A stretch of 64,000 nucleotides of DNA from Anisakis pegreffii (GCA_035041965.1 JAPYMA010000372.1:62001-126000); one strand, 5' to 3'; counted from the first letter of the stretch, positions 36,701 through 49,402 are shown. Notes: generated from the sequence alone by a model not told the origin. Translations and numbers: made by a program.

Positions 36701-39241
36701 ATTTATAGATTGTTATGGATGAACATTGCCTTTGTTTGTGATTACAGATTTTAACGCGAATTAGAAACTTCATTCGAATATTTTTGTCACTTCCTTTGAA
36801 TCCGGAAATACTGATGATCATGTCCAAATTTTTAATATCTATATTTTGATAGTATCTTTAATATCGTTGAAAATTGGTAGCAATGTGATAGTTATCATTA
36901 GCTAGTGGTATTCATCTCGAATGTTTTATCCAGTAATTTAGCTAGTTCATTTAGTAAATTTTACCTGGTGATCAGATTTAATCAAATTTGGTGTGGTTTG
37001 CGTGAAAAGATGCGGATGAAGTGAACAAAATGAATATCAGTCTAAAGTAATTTGGGTTCATTTGATCGTTATTATTGTGATCGTATGTTCAGATATCGTC
37101 CATCGATGATTGATATCCCGGAAAAGGTGAAACTCATTTCGTCGAAATATTTCCATGGAATAGCAGTGAGTGAGTCCCAAAAGATCTATCAATGGGGTAT
37201 CAGTCCGTTATCACTTAAAATGAAAGCCTTCTTGGCGAAACGAGTTCGTACAGCCAACCGTGAACAGCAGCAGCAGCAACAACAACAAGAGCAGTCTTCA
37301 AGCAACATCCCGTCTGCTCTTCTCAATGACAAATCGCCTGATAGCAATCCTTTAGAAACGAGTCAATCTTATTTGAGTGTTAGTCGAGTTGAACACATGG
37401 TACGTACTTGTATGTATTCATCGGGTTGCGTGCATTGATTACTGAGGACGATGAGTGATTCTTGTAGATCAGTGATGATATAATGGCGGTGGATGCGGGA
37501 TACAGTCACTCAGCGTTAATCACGAAAAGTGGATTAATCTACACGTGGGGTAAAGGTCTAGAAATGCAGTTGGGCCATGGCAATAAAAAAGAACAACAGG
37601 AACCACATCAACTATTCGAACCGTCCGCAGTCATATGGCAACGAGTCTCTTGTGGTTGGTCAACGTACCTCGATTGAAGATTCTAGCAGATACTTACTTG
37701 GTCATCGTTGGTTTACTAGCTTTGAATACGGCTGGCTCAATTAATAGTTTTCAGGTCTTGATTTTACATCCGCGATTTCATCAGATGGAAATGTTTTTGT
37801 ATGGGGTCGAAATGATAAATGTCAGCTGGGTGTACAGTCGTTACCAGCACCTCATCTCACGAGAAAATTGATCATAAAAGGTCCAAAAGGACCACGTTCC
37901 ATTCAGATCACTGCTGACTCCCCGTGTGTTGCGATACCAACACGACTTTCATCAGTTACAGCTTTAGTTCCATCAGGTAGAGCCTTATATATATCGTGTA
38001 TTCATTCGTTAAGGAGTTGCTTATTGGTATATGGATTTCAGAAACATCATCAGATGATATAAACGATGGTAATTTGATACGTTTCTTGCAACGACTGGAT
38101 GCAGATACGATCAGCAATATATCATCGGAATTACAACGAAATGCAATCGTGAGTGCACCGGCGATATTCGTGCATTTATTGGCTGGTGAATTGCAGCGTG
38201 CGATTGAATTATTAGTGCAAATGCCGATTGCCGACAAGGAGATTGATGCGTTGTTGAGGAATGGTTGTGATGCTGATGAAACGCATGGGAACATTAGGGT
38301 GGGAGGGGAACGACAGCCGTCATCGTTGTTAGCCGCGATTTGGGATTTAACACTGAAACATCCGAATTTTATTGAACAGTGGAAAGCAATTTCAACACTG
38401 ACTAGGACATATCCGATCGGTGATTTGCTGCTGAGCGATCGGAAACTGAGTGCAGAGGCGTCGGTGATATTGGCGACGAAACCGGATATGTTGAATGGCT
38501 TAAGTGCCACGCAAAAGTTGCGACTTCTCGAAAAATGGCAACCAGAAGCGACATTGCAACCAATAGAAATAGCACAAAACGATTTACAGGCATGTCGAAT
38601 GTTTTTGGTGGAATGTATTTATTATTTCTTAAGAATTGTCGACAACTTCTTTAAAGTCACACTTCTTTGAGATCGGCTTTCCCGTGCTTTTATTCCTACT
38701 GGAATCTAGAGCGTTTTTTCGAATGTTAGCTTTAAACTGTGCTTTCATTTTTGTTTTTTAGATGGAACTTAGATTTTAATTACTTATCATTATCATTATT
38801 TTGGTAGATGATGATCGTTGTGTTTTGTTAATTGTTCCATCCATTACTGTCAGCACAGATTCGGGTTACCATTATTATTTTATCATATTATTTCACCTGA
38901 TTGATGGTCGTCCTTTAGTTACTATTTTCATACAGAAATACAGACCAATGATATATAACAAACGAAAGCTTATGGTAAAGTTCCAAAACAAACTAAAGTG
39001 CACCGTATTCTATCATCGAATCCATTTTTCTTAGCAGCAGTCGATCTATCGGATAATCACACTGAGTATATTGCAATTCCAGAATATGGGTAATCGAATT
39101 CGTTATTGGAGTTGTTGCGGAAATGTGGAGAAATTTAATGCATCTTCTTCCTCATTGAACAATGAAAAGAGACGCATTTGTTCGAAATGTTCGGATGCGT
39201 GGAGATGTGCCATTAAGTCGAAGTTTTCGAGATATGCATGA
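30729..39241 (+). CDS. large RCC1-repeat protein, GLO-4/Claret-like, 19 exons
   Basis: Exons: 30729-30849, 30948-31132, 31373-31558, 32138-32254, 32717-32899, 33290-33427, 33623-33777, 33862-34090, 34307-34491, 34767-35090, 35390-35571, 35610-35878, 36121-36348, 36544-36669, 37048-37399, 37468-37654, 37755-37976, 38042-38589, 38936-39241. About 1,410 residues. Residues 1-330 look like beta-propeller strands (IYSNKAGQIFIIDL), 350-670 are helical, and about 735-1130 hold six RCC1 repeats (SGHYHSALIDSKGRVFTWGW, CGYAHTIFLSERGIVYGCG, AGYSHSALITKSGLIYTWGK, LDFTSAISSDGNVFVWGRND). A helical block follows, then a Cys-rich tail (YWSCC, ICSKC). RCC1 propellers often act on small GTPases. Size and order suggest the worm GLO-4/fly Claret group, which acts in lysosome-related organelle formation; this is inference. 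Phase is kept at almost all junctions. Single-base breaks are suspected near 35466, 38966 and 39091, and the donor at 38590 is GC. Confidence 0.75.
37264..37293 (+). repeat. CAG/CAA polyglutamine tract in the RCC1 gene
   Basis: A run of CAG then CAA codons encodes EQQQQQQQQEQ at about residue 948, in a polar loop between two RCC1 repeats. Mixed CAG and CAA codons suggest a tract under some constraint rather than a pure slippage repeat. Confidence 0.8.
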
Positions 39242-41618
39242 GAAGCATTGGTTTTGTATTGATCATTTCATTGGCCTTCATCTTGCTCATTTATCCATCT
39301 CATCACATGTTTGATTATTCTTGTCGCGTTCGTTCGAATTATAGCTGATTGTGAATTATATTTAGCGTTTACATTAGTAGATAATTGTGGACAGAACACA
39401 AGAACCTCATCTTACAGCAATTAGTAATACACAGTAGTTAGTGTAAACAAGACCACTAATCCAATTTTAGCCACCAAGCATTTGTAAGGACATTTTTGTT
39501 GATCGTTCTTCTCTGAGTTGAAATATGAAAATGAGATTCACGTGAAAGAACAATGATTTTTGATTGAGCGAGAGATTTCTGATTTCGTTTGAAGGTCTCG
39601 AAAATATGCATCTAGTTTCCGAGCTATTTTAATTTCTGTAGTGATTTAGGAAAGTCAAGAAAAACTGCTTGTTGTAAATAGTGCGGTTATGTATTGCGGC
39701 ATATGCTTGCTGTAGTGTATTTTGTTTCTTTCAATATTGTTAATTCTAAAGGCATTTGTATGTTCTGTCAATTATTTCATTTTTAGTGATGGTGCCATAT
39801 TGTGACGAGTGTTTAGTTGGTTTTATTGTTTCGTTTCTTGTTCGAATGATTTGTTTTTAATTTGCGTTTCGCTGTCGTCATTCTCTTAGATTGTACTGAT
39901 TAGGTGACGTCGTGGCTGCTTTTTAGGTTTTAAGTTATTTCAAAGTTGTGTATGTTTAATGCATGATGATCGAACAGTATTCACTCATTTTCATTATTCT
40001 CGTTGTATTTCGAATGGATTTCATTCACTGTTTATGATTGTTGCTATGTTTTTGCCATTGTTTGCGGGTTATTAACAGAGTTGGCGTCTTCCTGTTGAAG
40101 AGGCCGTTCGGGAAGGAGAAATTCTCATATTGACTGTAAGTTGTGATTAATCGCTGTCGAGTACATCTGAACGGGTTTTCCGATGCTATCAAATAAGAAA
40201 ATGCCTTCATGGAATGACGGAAACTGAAGGAAGGTGGGCGGCCGAGAGGATTTACATTCTCTTTGTTTAAGGGCTTCGTGCGCCTATATAATTCAGCGTG
40301 AAAAAGAAATACTGGTTGGTACTTGTGTCCTTTCGAACTAACTGTTTTCACTTTGAATAATAACCGTTTGTTTTTGTTGAACGTGGTATGTTCTTATCGT
40401 CATATGCCGTTTGATAAGTTCGACTGAATAAGTGTCCTTCGTTATTTGTTTCTTTCATTTAACATATTGACAATCGTTTTGATGTGTCATATTATTATTA
40501 TTATTTGTTTATGTTAACGTTGTTACGTATAACCATTGCTTGAATCATACTTATCTATAGCAATCTTGCTTCGTTCCATTATACGAAACTGCATATCGTT
40601 TATGGAATGTTCCAATTTTACAGTGACTCACAATCAGTTCAAAATGTGGGTAATTGCGAATGCATTAATTTTTGGTTTTTTAACATCGAGATGATTTGGT
40701 AGTGTTATGTTTAACGATTGATTTGTTAATGTTTTTGAGCAGCAGTATTTGTGAGGATGTGGTGCTTCTGAATATTGAATTTCATTGTATTCTCTCATTT
40801 TTCTTCTCTGTTTTCGGCTGTTATGATGATCGCACCAGTAACCTCAGCAAAGCAGTTCTGTTCAGTATTTTAGTCGCATAATATTCTATACGAATTTACA
40901 CGACTTATTATGACGATTCGTCTTCAGCTGTCTTCATTCTTTTCATATACCTAATTTTATTTATTCATTCATTGTCGGTCAATTGAGCCCTTGTTTGGTT
41001 GATTGTTGTTTTCGTATCTGGCATTTTACCGTACGAAGACAGTCATTATTTTGTCTGAAATTAATTCGTTGCAATTTGACGAGTCGCACTCTTACGACAT
41101 ATAAATGTTCGTTGAATTGCTTTGGTGCTCACTAGGATGAAATAAAGCGGCCTGTAACATTTTTACTTCGTATATCAGCACACACAAACTGGGATGCATC
41201 TGAATCAGTTTTAAGACTGATCATAAAATTAAGCCTAGTTGATATGGATTTTACACATTTTCACCGAGTGATGAAGTGAATCATGGTAAATTCAAATGGA
41301 ATTCTTGAAGTAAAAAATTTTGAGTGCTAACTGAAATAAAGCGTTTTAATTTACAATATACTGAAAGGATTACTTTCATTGAAGGGTTTATTTTCATTTT
41401 GGTTGCACGATGTACGATGTACGAGTTGATGAAATGTATTGATTGTAACGTTTCATAATTGCAAAGCGAAGACTTTATTTATATGAACGCATCGACGAAG
41501 AAATAATCAACGAATCGTTCCGATAGACTATAAATGTTCGAGATTGTTGCAGTATCAGCGGACATGAATGAGTCTCCTTTTTATAAGGTTATTCGGTTGT
41601 TACGAAATGACTGACTGC
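39242..41618. other. 3' flank of the RCC1 gene and spacer
   Basis: T-rich sequence, probably 3' UTR at its start. An AATAAA at 41141-41146 is the first clear plus-strand signal I noted, about 1.9 kb after the stop. No gene with support on either strand. Confidence 0.35.
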
Positions 41619-41624
41619 TTTATT
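41619..41624 (-). other. poly(A) signal of the globin gene
   Basis: AATAAA on the minus strand, about 62 bases after the globin stop codon. Confidence 0.55.
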
Positions 41625-41685
41625 GATGAGCTTGAAACGTTGCAATAATGTTTCCATTCATAAACATATGTAAACACAAATTAGG

Positions 41686-44223
41686 TCAGGTGAACGGTTT
41701 TTGGTCGCAACAATCGGGAATATGTAAATGATTCCTATCGATATTGGCTTGTTGTATAGGTAGCATTGGCAATAAACGTTTACTTCGTTCGCTACGAAGC
41801 GTTTCATGATCGTATCCGAGTCGTATGTGGAATGCAACCAATTGACCGAGCATCTTCCACGCTCGAGACACTTCATTTCCTTCAATATTGTTTCACTAAG
41901 TTGTCGTCTCGTTTGAAGAAAGAACTGATTTGTTGACATGTAAGCGAAGCGTACAAATGTTTTGATCAACGTGCAACGAACCTGTATCAAACTGTTTGTT
42001 ACCGTTCTCAATAATTCGATCCATCAAAATATCAATAAACATTTGCCAATGTTGATGACTTATTCCTTTCACCATATTCGCGTGCTTCCTCAAAAGTACA
42101 TGCATCTTCTCAGTAACAATTTCTTACAAATGTTTTGTAAATGCTTGAAGCATTTGGACCAATTTCGATACAATTATAGAACAACATCGGTTCAAGTAAC
42201 AATCCCAGCCAGTCCAATTCGTGCTTAACAAGCACGGATGTATTCATTCATTATTTCATTCGAATGCAACTTATAGGTATTATAAGCAATTCTATTAATG
42301 CTTTTTAACTACCAGTCTTGTCATTAATAAGTTAGTTTCGATAAATCAATTTTAGCTTGATTAAGATCGATAGATTCGACCGGTGGTGTGAGTAGACAGT
42401 TCCAAATATATCACGGGGGAGCTGTAGGAGGTTGGGAAATTTTTACATTCAAGTGACCATGGAATGAATGTATATCTGATTCGTGATGATTGCTGATGCT
42501 TCGAGTTAAAATTTCCGAGTTAAAAAAAATACAATCAAAACTCAAATTTCCGGTCGAATGCTCTATCAGTGACTGAGAGAGTCGGATCTCATCGCGGGTT
42601 CATAACCCGCTTACGAGAGAAAGTTCCGCTCGAAACCGAATGGTCTATCAATAATCATAATGTTACAAAGCCTGAGCTAGGCAATTGCTTGACTTATATT
42701 CACCTACGTTATCGAGCAGGTTATTTGTTCTGGATAGAAATAGAAGATATACCTAAAATTATGCGTATCTTCAAAACCTTTTTTCTTTTCATTTTTTATC
42801 CCTTTAAAATCAAATTCTCAAATTCATCTGGCGGACCAAAGAATATTGTCGGCGGGCCAATTTTGGCCCGCGGGCCGGGGATTGCCGATCCCCGTGTTAG
42901 AGTCTAGTTGGAAGTGTCAAAATTCTGTGGTGAACGAAAGAGTGACCTTCCAAGCTCCTCAGCATTTTCGATAACTGCGCCAATCTCGTCGAGGTGTGCG
43001 ATGAGTTGGTCGAGTGCACTTATGAAACGTTCACAATGTGCAACGAAGCGATTGTCTTGTCGAATTTTCTTCAACGCAAGTTCACCGAAAACAAATTTTG
43101 TACGAACGAAATCACTCGCTTTGAATATCTCTGAAATGAACCACTGCTTATTCATTCGATATTCAAATAATAAACTTTATCAAATCTCTGAGGTCAGACG
43201 TTAAAACATGAATCCTGAAAAGGTACAGCCAAGGAAAAATATAAATTCATAAAGCCATCCTTTCACAGTTCCGGACTTTGATTTACAATTATAAATGAAT
43301 TGTTGTCAGTTTTGTGTGTTTGTACAATCGCAGTTGTAAGTGTAAGGAAAAATTATCAGCATTTGTTTTGAGGTTATGATGGACTGTGGATGAAACGAAC
43401 CGATGAAAGCATCTTTCGCAAGTTTCAATTTATTGATTCGACTCCAGGATTTGATGATGAGATTGCGTTGTCGTGGTGATAGACGTTTTGGCTTAATGGA
43501 CATGCTTCGAGGCGCACTGACCACTGCTGTTGACCATCGTCTTCCTAGAGATCAACTAAACACTTATTAAGAACTTTCCTTTAGACTAGGGTTTTTCCAA
43601 CGCGTGTAATATGGAGGACCATTCCAGTAAAAAGTAGCTAGAAGCCAAATTTGGGTTCCAGAGAATGAGTTTCATTTCCGTCGATTTCTTTTTTAGGAAG
43701 CTCAATAAAGCCCATAATAGAGGCACAATTGTTCTATACTTAAATATTTTAGAGAGATGCCCAAAATGGAACTCTCGGTAAAACTTGAGAGCGAAACTAA
43801 AACTTCTGAAATTATCTCAATGTTCTAGTGGATGCCTTTGAAATGATTCATTGATATTGCTGCACTTAGACGGAGAAGGAAATAAGCGATTTGACCGTAA
43901 CATCAGCCAAATGACGATTGCATGAAAACAGTTCAGGTAATAATTTGATGTTGTTTAGATCTAGTAGCACATAAGAGAATACAGACAGATCTGATTTAAT
44001 CGTAACGAAAAGAGTGTTGAATGAAGACGTTAAATGATCGCTGTGTGCTTGTTCATGAGAATGAATAAAATCAGTTAACGAATTGTAACACAACAATACA
44101 ACCTTCAACAGTCGTTAAGTCGCCAGCACGATTTCGATATTCAGAGTGTCGTCTTGATGCAGACCTTTGTGCAATGTTAACTTGTGGAACAGGAGATGGT
44201 GTGCTTGAAGTTCTATTGCCCAT
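41686..44223 (-). CDS. globin with N-terminal myristoylation signal, five exons
   Basis: Exons on the minus strand: 44223-44103, 43544-43401, 43130-42947, 42088-42003 and 41879 (or 41870)-41686. All junctions keep phase and no break is needed. About 240 residues. The N terminus MGNRTSSTPSPVPQ carries Gly2 and Ser6, a fit to N-myristoylation, then an Arg/Ser-rich extension of about 60 residues. The globin fold begins with LSPRQRNLIIKSWSRI (helix A with its Trp). Exon 3 supplies EIFKASDFVRTKF (CD region Phe) and RFVAHCERF, whose His is the likely distal E7. Exons 3-4 join to give GRKHANMV, whose His is the likely proximal F8 haem ligand. Exon 5 gives AWKMLGQLVAFHI (helix H) and a hydrophilic tail. 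Many worm globins of this layout sit at membranes and may sense oxygen or redox state rather than carry oxygen; that is inference. Confidence 0.85.
42541..42720 (+). mobile_element. tRNA-derived SINE copy inside globin intron 3
   Basis: Carries a weakened B box (GGTTCATAACC at 42597-42607) and the same body as the 16.3-kb copies: AAAGTT, CTCGAAACCGA, TGGTCTATCAAT, ATAATGTT and AGCCTGAGC. It runs opposite to the globin gene. Confidence 0.65.
42827..42905. mobile_element. hAT-like transposon end inside globin intron 3
   Basis: Read on the minus strand it begins CACGGGGATCGGCAATCCCC and continues with GGCCCGCGGGCC and GGCCCGCC. This is close to the widespread hAT terminus CAGGGGTCGGCAA followed by GGCCCGCGGGCC words. 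No matching second end was found nearby, so it is probably a fragment or solo end. Confidence 0.5.
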
Positions 44224-47200
44224 TTTGAATGTGGTGCATTCTTTACTCCATTTTCATTTTCTTCTTCATAAAACAATAATCACTCAGTCACTTTCATTCG
44301 ATAAGTAATGAACGTTTCTTCTTTCACCTCATAAAAATCAACATTTCAGTATCGTTTTTGAAGAAGAAATTTTCAAAACGCATGAAAATCAAAATCAGAA
44401 TCAAAATCATGCTCGATTGTGTCACTTTGCAAACTCATGAATGATATTCGGAAATCACTTGAAATTTTTAATTCACACCCTAATGAATTTATGAGGCTGC
44501 TAGCAGATCAATGATAACAAAACAGAAATATGATTACAATCTTATGGATGAAGATGGGTGTTTAGCATTCGGAATTTGACTGCAGTGACACAAATGGGTG
44601 GACAAAAGCATTGGAATTTACGGATTTTGCTTCGTTGAAGTGAATAGGACTTATTATCTATCTCTATTCATAGTGTAAATTATTATCAGCTAGCTATCGT
44701 TTGCGTGAGCATAAAAGCATTCATAAAAAATATTTATTCGAGTAACAATGACAGTGATGTGGAAGGAGTGAACGAATGAAAGCAAAGAAAGATTCAATTG
44801 ATGTCCTCATTATATAGGAATGAATTGGAAATGGATGCAATCGATAGGATTATAAAAAGCAGAATGTTTCATGTCGGGTGTGAAATTACGTCTCGATGAT
44901 GGTGCTTCAGACGCATTAGCTGCTAATAACTTATAACACCATCAATAAATGGATGTTTGGATGATTATATTAGCACATGACAATAAAATTTATGAGTATA
45001 ACGCCTCGACACCATACAATAACTCAAATGAGTTCCTCAAATATGTACAATTGTGAATTAATCATCCTTACATGAATTGATTCAGGCTCTCGGTGAGTAC
45101 GTCCTAGTTGAGAAATTTGCAATAATAAAATCATATGATAACAATAGATAATGCGAAACGCTATCAATGATCAAAACATAGCAAATCATTTCCGTTAGCT
45201 GGAAAGAATCTTTGCATGAATTAGTTTTGGAAATGGTTTTCTAGACGTTGCACGAAGAGCGAGCACGTAGAGCTGGATGAAGAAATAATACAGTGGAAGG
45301 ATTTTCAAGCATTGAAATTTGTTTAGAGGCTCTCAAGAGAGGTTCATTGCGAACAAAGATTCGCTCTTAACTTCATTAAAATTTGATTTCTCATGTCTCG
45401 ACGTTTCATCTAAGAAATAAATGTTGCTTCATTGTGAAATGCACTCAATTCCCAGTGCGCGCACCATGGATAATTCTATTTTTCAATTCATTTCATCAGT
45501 AATTCCCATTCAATTTATTCATTCATCTTTCAACCATAAAATTCCCAGCAACTCCATGAACTGCCATGATGATTGTAAATGATTGAAAAATTTGATTGTC
45601 TCATTACTGTTGGTAATGAGACAATCAAATTTACAAATGAAATGTTACAAAACATCACTCCAGTTAGTTAAATTCAAGCAAAAGCATAAATTCATTCCAT
45701 CATGATAACGAATTTTATGCAAGGATTGAAAGCGGTAAACACATTTTAATAACAATTCATCCAAAAATAATTGATCAAACTCGAAATCAGAAGAAATTCA
45801 AGAATGTTCTGCAGTTAAGAGTAATCGTTGAAACGCTGAAGAATAAGGCTTTTGTTGGAGTGAAAAGAAGAAATGGAGAGATAGATATATGACAGTATAG
45901 GATGAAGTGCTGATGAAATATTACAGCTCAATGATGAGTGATGTTAACGAAATTGAAGAAATTTGGGTTCGGAAAAGCATTCTGCTGAATGAGTGGTTTG
46001 AAGTTGTTAAATGAGGTGGGTAATTCAATTAGAGACCACAAATGGCAGCCCATAAAGCAATGTATATTAATCGAGAATTCAACATCACTGCTCATCTAGC
46101 TTTACACAGTCACCTAAGTTCTATTCAATTAACTCGTATTTCTTGGCAATTCTCAACAAAACTCTACTCGTATTCGATCATCGTCAAATACAGCAAAATC
46201 CATGATATTGCGACGAAATCACAGTATTATCCTTACGAATTTTCCTGTAATAAGGTGAGTGCTGAGTAAAGCCTAAGATAGTAATGACGACTGACTGCAA
46301 GCTTGCGTGAAAAAATTGTATGTTAGAAAATCAGAAAATTTTCTGAAACAATCCAATAAATGGGGTTTTAACTTATCAGAATAGCCACAAACTGATCACG
46401 AGAAGTAGCTGAAAAGATCTGGCTGAATTTCTAAAATGCATTTTATGCAGCTGGACGATGCCACGCTATCTGTTGACGTCGCCACATCGAATTTCTTCGA
46501 CGATCAATCGACCAGTCGTCAGCGGATCAATAAGTTTCGATTCGACATGAAAACTGATGATTCCTCATGTTTTTATGAGTTAAAACTGTCATCTGCTTCA
46601 GTTTTTGCATATTTTCTGAACCACTAATCATTAATCAATTTAGCGACCACTTTGAGTTGAGCCGATTAATATTACTTATTGTTATTGGACTTTATGCATG
46701 ATGAAGAAGGTTTCTAAAAGGTTACACCAAAAGATCTCTAGAACAATGAGCGAGCAGTCGAGCTGGATGGACCATTAAAGGAGTGGTTTAGATAACGATC
46801 ACGATGATCATTCACGTCAAAAGCTTCGGACCATCATGACATGCTTTGAAAGGAATGATAACTGATTTAGTTTATTCACTTCCTCTCATTTGGTCTTATA
46901 CCTTTAAGATGATCAGAAAATTCAGTGATTCCTCTTAAAAGACATAATTATACTTCATGGATCATAACTTGGAGCATGTTGATCGTAGAATGTGGAGAAA
47001 TAAAAACACAATTTGTCATAAATCATGATCATAGATGATATCATTACTGCTTATGAGTTGTGTGACGCACCAATGCCGAGGCTTGTCGCTTTCGCTGTAC
47101 AAGAACCATTCTGTTAATTGATCCATTGGGATCCAATTGACTGATCCACTGGGATGTGTCGTCATGTTAAATGTTGTCTTATAATTGGAATGTTTGGAGA

Positions 47201-48107
47201 TAACAACCCGTATTAAATGATAACAGTTGAGTGAATAAATGATTGAATAAAATTCGATTGCAGCGGGTGCCGAGTTTCAAGAAGAGTGCTTATTTCCTCG
47301 ACGGAAAGAAACATTTATTTACGAAGACACAGTTGAATTGCTGGACTGTATGCTTTTGTAAAACATTTTTTGCGCAATTTGTGTCCAATTGCTGTAATTT
47401 GTCGACAGGAACTTATGCCTATTGATCCAAAAATATGAGTCATGCTAATTAATATTACTTTTTGATCCGGCTTCTCCCTCCCCCAGATGAATTCCTCCCG
47501 CGAGCACCCCAACCGGCCAGCTCGCTTCCCAACCCTTTGTCCCGGTCGCTCGCCCCTCCCCATCCATTTTGCTCCCTGACAGGTCCTAGGATATGTGCTC
47601 ATTCTCTAGCCTTCAGCAAAGGCAAAAGTTCCAAACCCTGTGCTCCTTTTGATGATACTATTTCAAATAGTTGATCATAGATCAAAACTTTTTACACCGA
47701 TGTGTTGTCAATACAATAGAATTTCGCAATAGGTTTCCGAATGCATCACGTCAAAAAGCGTCAAGCGATGTTCCATGCTTACAATGCTTTAAACACGCAC
47801 GTGTACACCTACGCACGCTCGCATCCGAGGCATGACACTCGAGATTCGTGAACCCTCTGCATCCCTACTCTCTCCCGTATTCCCTTTCTATTTTCATTCT
47901 TACCAGTCATCGCAGTGCTATTTCGACTGATAACGTTATCGAGCGCCCCACCCGTCCATCGATTTTTAGCCCATCTAACTCCACCATGATGGCTTAAATC
48001 ACTTTCAGTTAAGTTACAAATATTACACCCCTGCTTGTATTTGATACTCATTTAATTTATGAATTCCATTTTCCATTTTCGATGGAACTCCATTTTCTCT
48101 TGATAAT
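44224..48107. other. globin upstream region and spacer
   Basis: No gene with support. There is a hairpin at 45588-45632 and a C-rich block near 47466-47580 that stands out from the AT-rich background. Two similar 15-base words around TTGATCCATTGGGAT lie near 47120-47150. Confidence 0.35.
45588..45632. repeat. perfect 45-base hairpin, 19-base arms
   Basis: AAATTTGATTGTCTCATTA, a seven-base loop, and the exact complement. Could be a palindromic element remnant. Confidence 0.75.
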
Positions 48108-49392
48108 CTAAGGGTTTCGATCTATGCCCCGCACTATAATCGCTAATGATGTCAGTACACCCATTCTTTTTTTCAGAAACTCCATGTAGTCATTCAAATC
48201 ACCAGGTTTTGTGAATAACGATAGTTGATAACACTCTCGATTGATAAGCTCCTCTCCGATCAGTATTGTGAGCGTTCTCTGGAATTTTATTCGCATTCTG
48301 GAATGAAAGAGCTTCTGAGATCATGGAGAATGATTTCGGTGCAATATCAGTTCTTTTTCCATTGATATTGGAATTCACTCGCTAGTAGTATGGCGTAATA
48401 ATATTTATTGCTTTGGTGACCACCTCGTTCTGATCATACATATGCACTCTATGAATTTAATTGATCTGTCAATAGTACCATACCAATTGATCAACACAGA
48501 TCGTGCACTGTGACTGCTTTGTTCATAACATTCAATTTTCATTCACCATTCATTTACTTCTGTGATGTGTTTTGTATGGTGGGGTGATGCTGCGTGAGTG
48601 TATGTTATTCGTGATTATAGTTGGTTCATGCATTTTCTGGCATTATTCAGAATTGTGCCACAGATATTTTGAGTTCGAGTAATCTTCCACTTTTTCATGT
48701 TAATAAGTAACATACTGTTTGATAGGTTCCTGATTACGTAGGTTAAGGAAAATATAATAAGGGGACAGCTATTGTTAAACTGAGGAATTGGTAATGATTA
48801 CCTTAACGCAAACTTTGAATTCAGTTTACTTGCTGAACTACGCTAATGCTTGGTGGTGTATTATCAATGATACTTTTGTAATACTTCGTCATCATTGAAA
48901 TTCATCCACTGTATTTGGAATAGAATGTTGGCAATCTGTGAGGCTAACTTATCAATGATAACCGCTCCGATTGTATCGAAGTGAACTTGATGAGAATTAA
49001 TTATTAATCGTTTAATACTGTTCCAGACGTGAACCGTTCCGGAGGTGATCGAACGTAGAAAGTGTGATAGTTTCAACGAAACTGTCCTTAGTTATCACCT
49101 CAAATCTAAGGTGAGGAATTGAATCATTTCTGTGGATTTAGCTTGTTTGAAGTGACTCGTTGCCAATGAGTCTTGTTATTTTCTCCTGATCTGATATGAA
49201 TTCATGAGCACGATGTATCATGCGAATATTCTCTCTTAATGTGATCTATAAAACACTTGTGTGATAACAAACAATACTGACTGTAGTGTTGGTATTTTAG
49301 ATAATACGGCAGTGCGATACATTCGTGGAAATGATGCGATTCATTAGTGTTAAGCCATCATTCAACGCTTGATAGAGTCGCGTACTGATGAT
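48108..49392 (-). CDS. hypothetical protein, three 3' exons
   Basis: Exons on the minus strand: 49392-49308 (start uncertain), 49081-48874 and 48297-48108. Joining them keeps phase twice (donors GTATTA and GTATCA). The product reads IISTRLYQALNDGLTLMNRI, later ITSGTVHVWNSIKRLI and TIGAVIIDKLASQIANILFQ, then DDEVLQKMRIKFQRTLTILI and FTKPGDLNDYMEFLKKR. It has no transmembrane segment and looks mainly helical. I do not recognise the family. Upstream exons are probably missing from this model, and the last exon may continue through a further intron instead of ending at 48108. Confidence 0.4.
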
Positions 49393-49402
49393 CTCACGAT
49401 GG

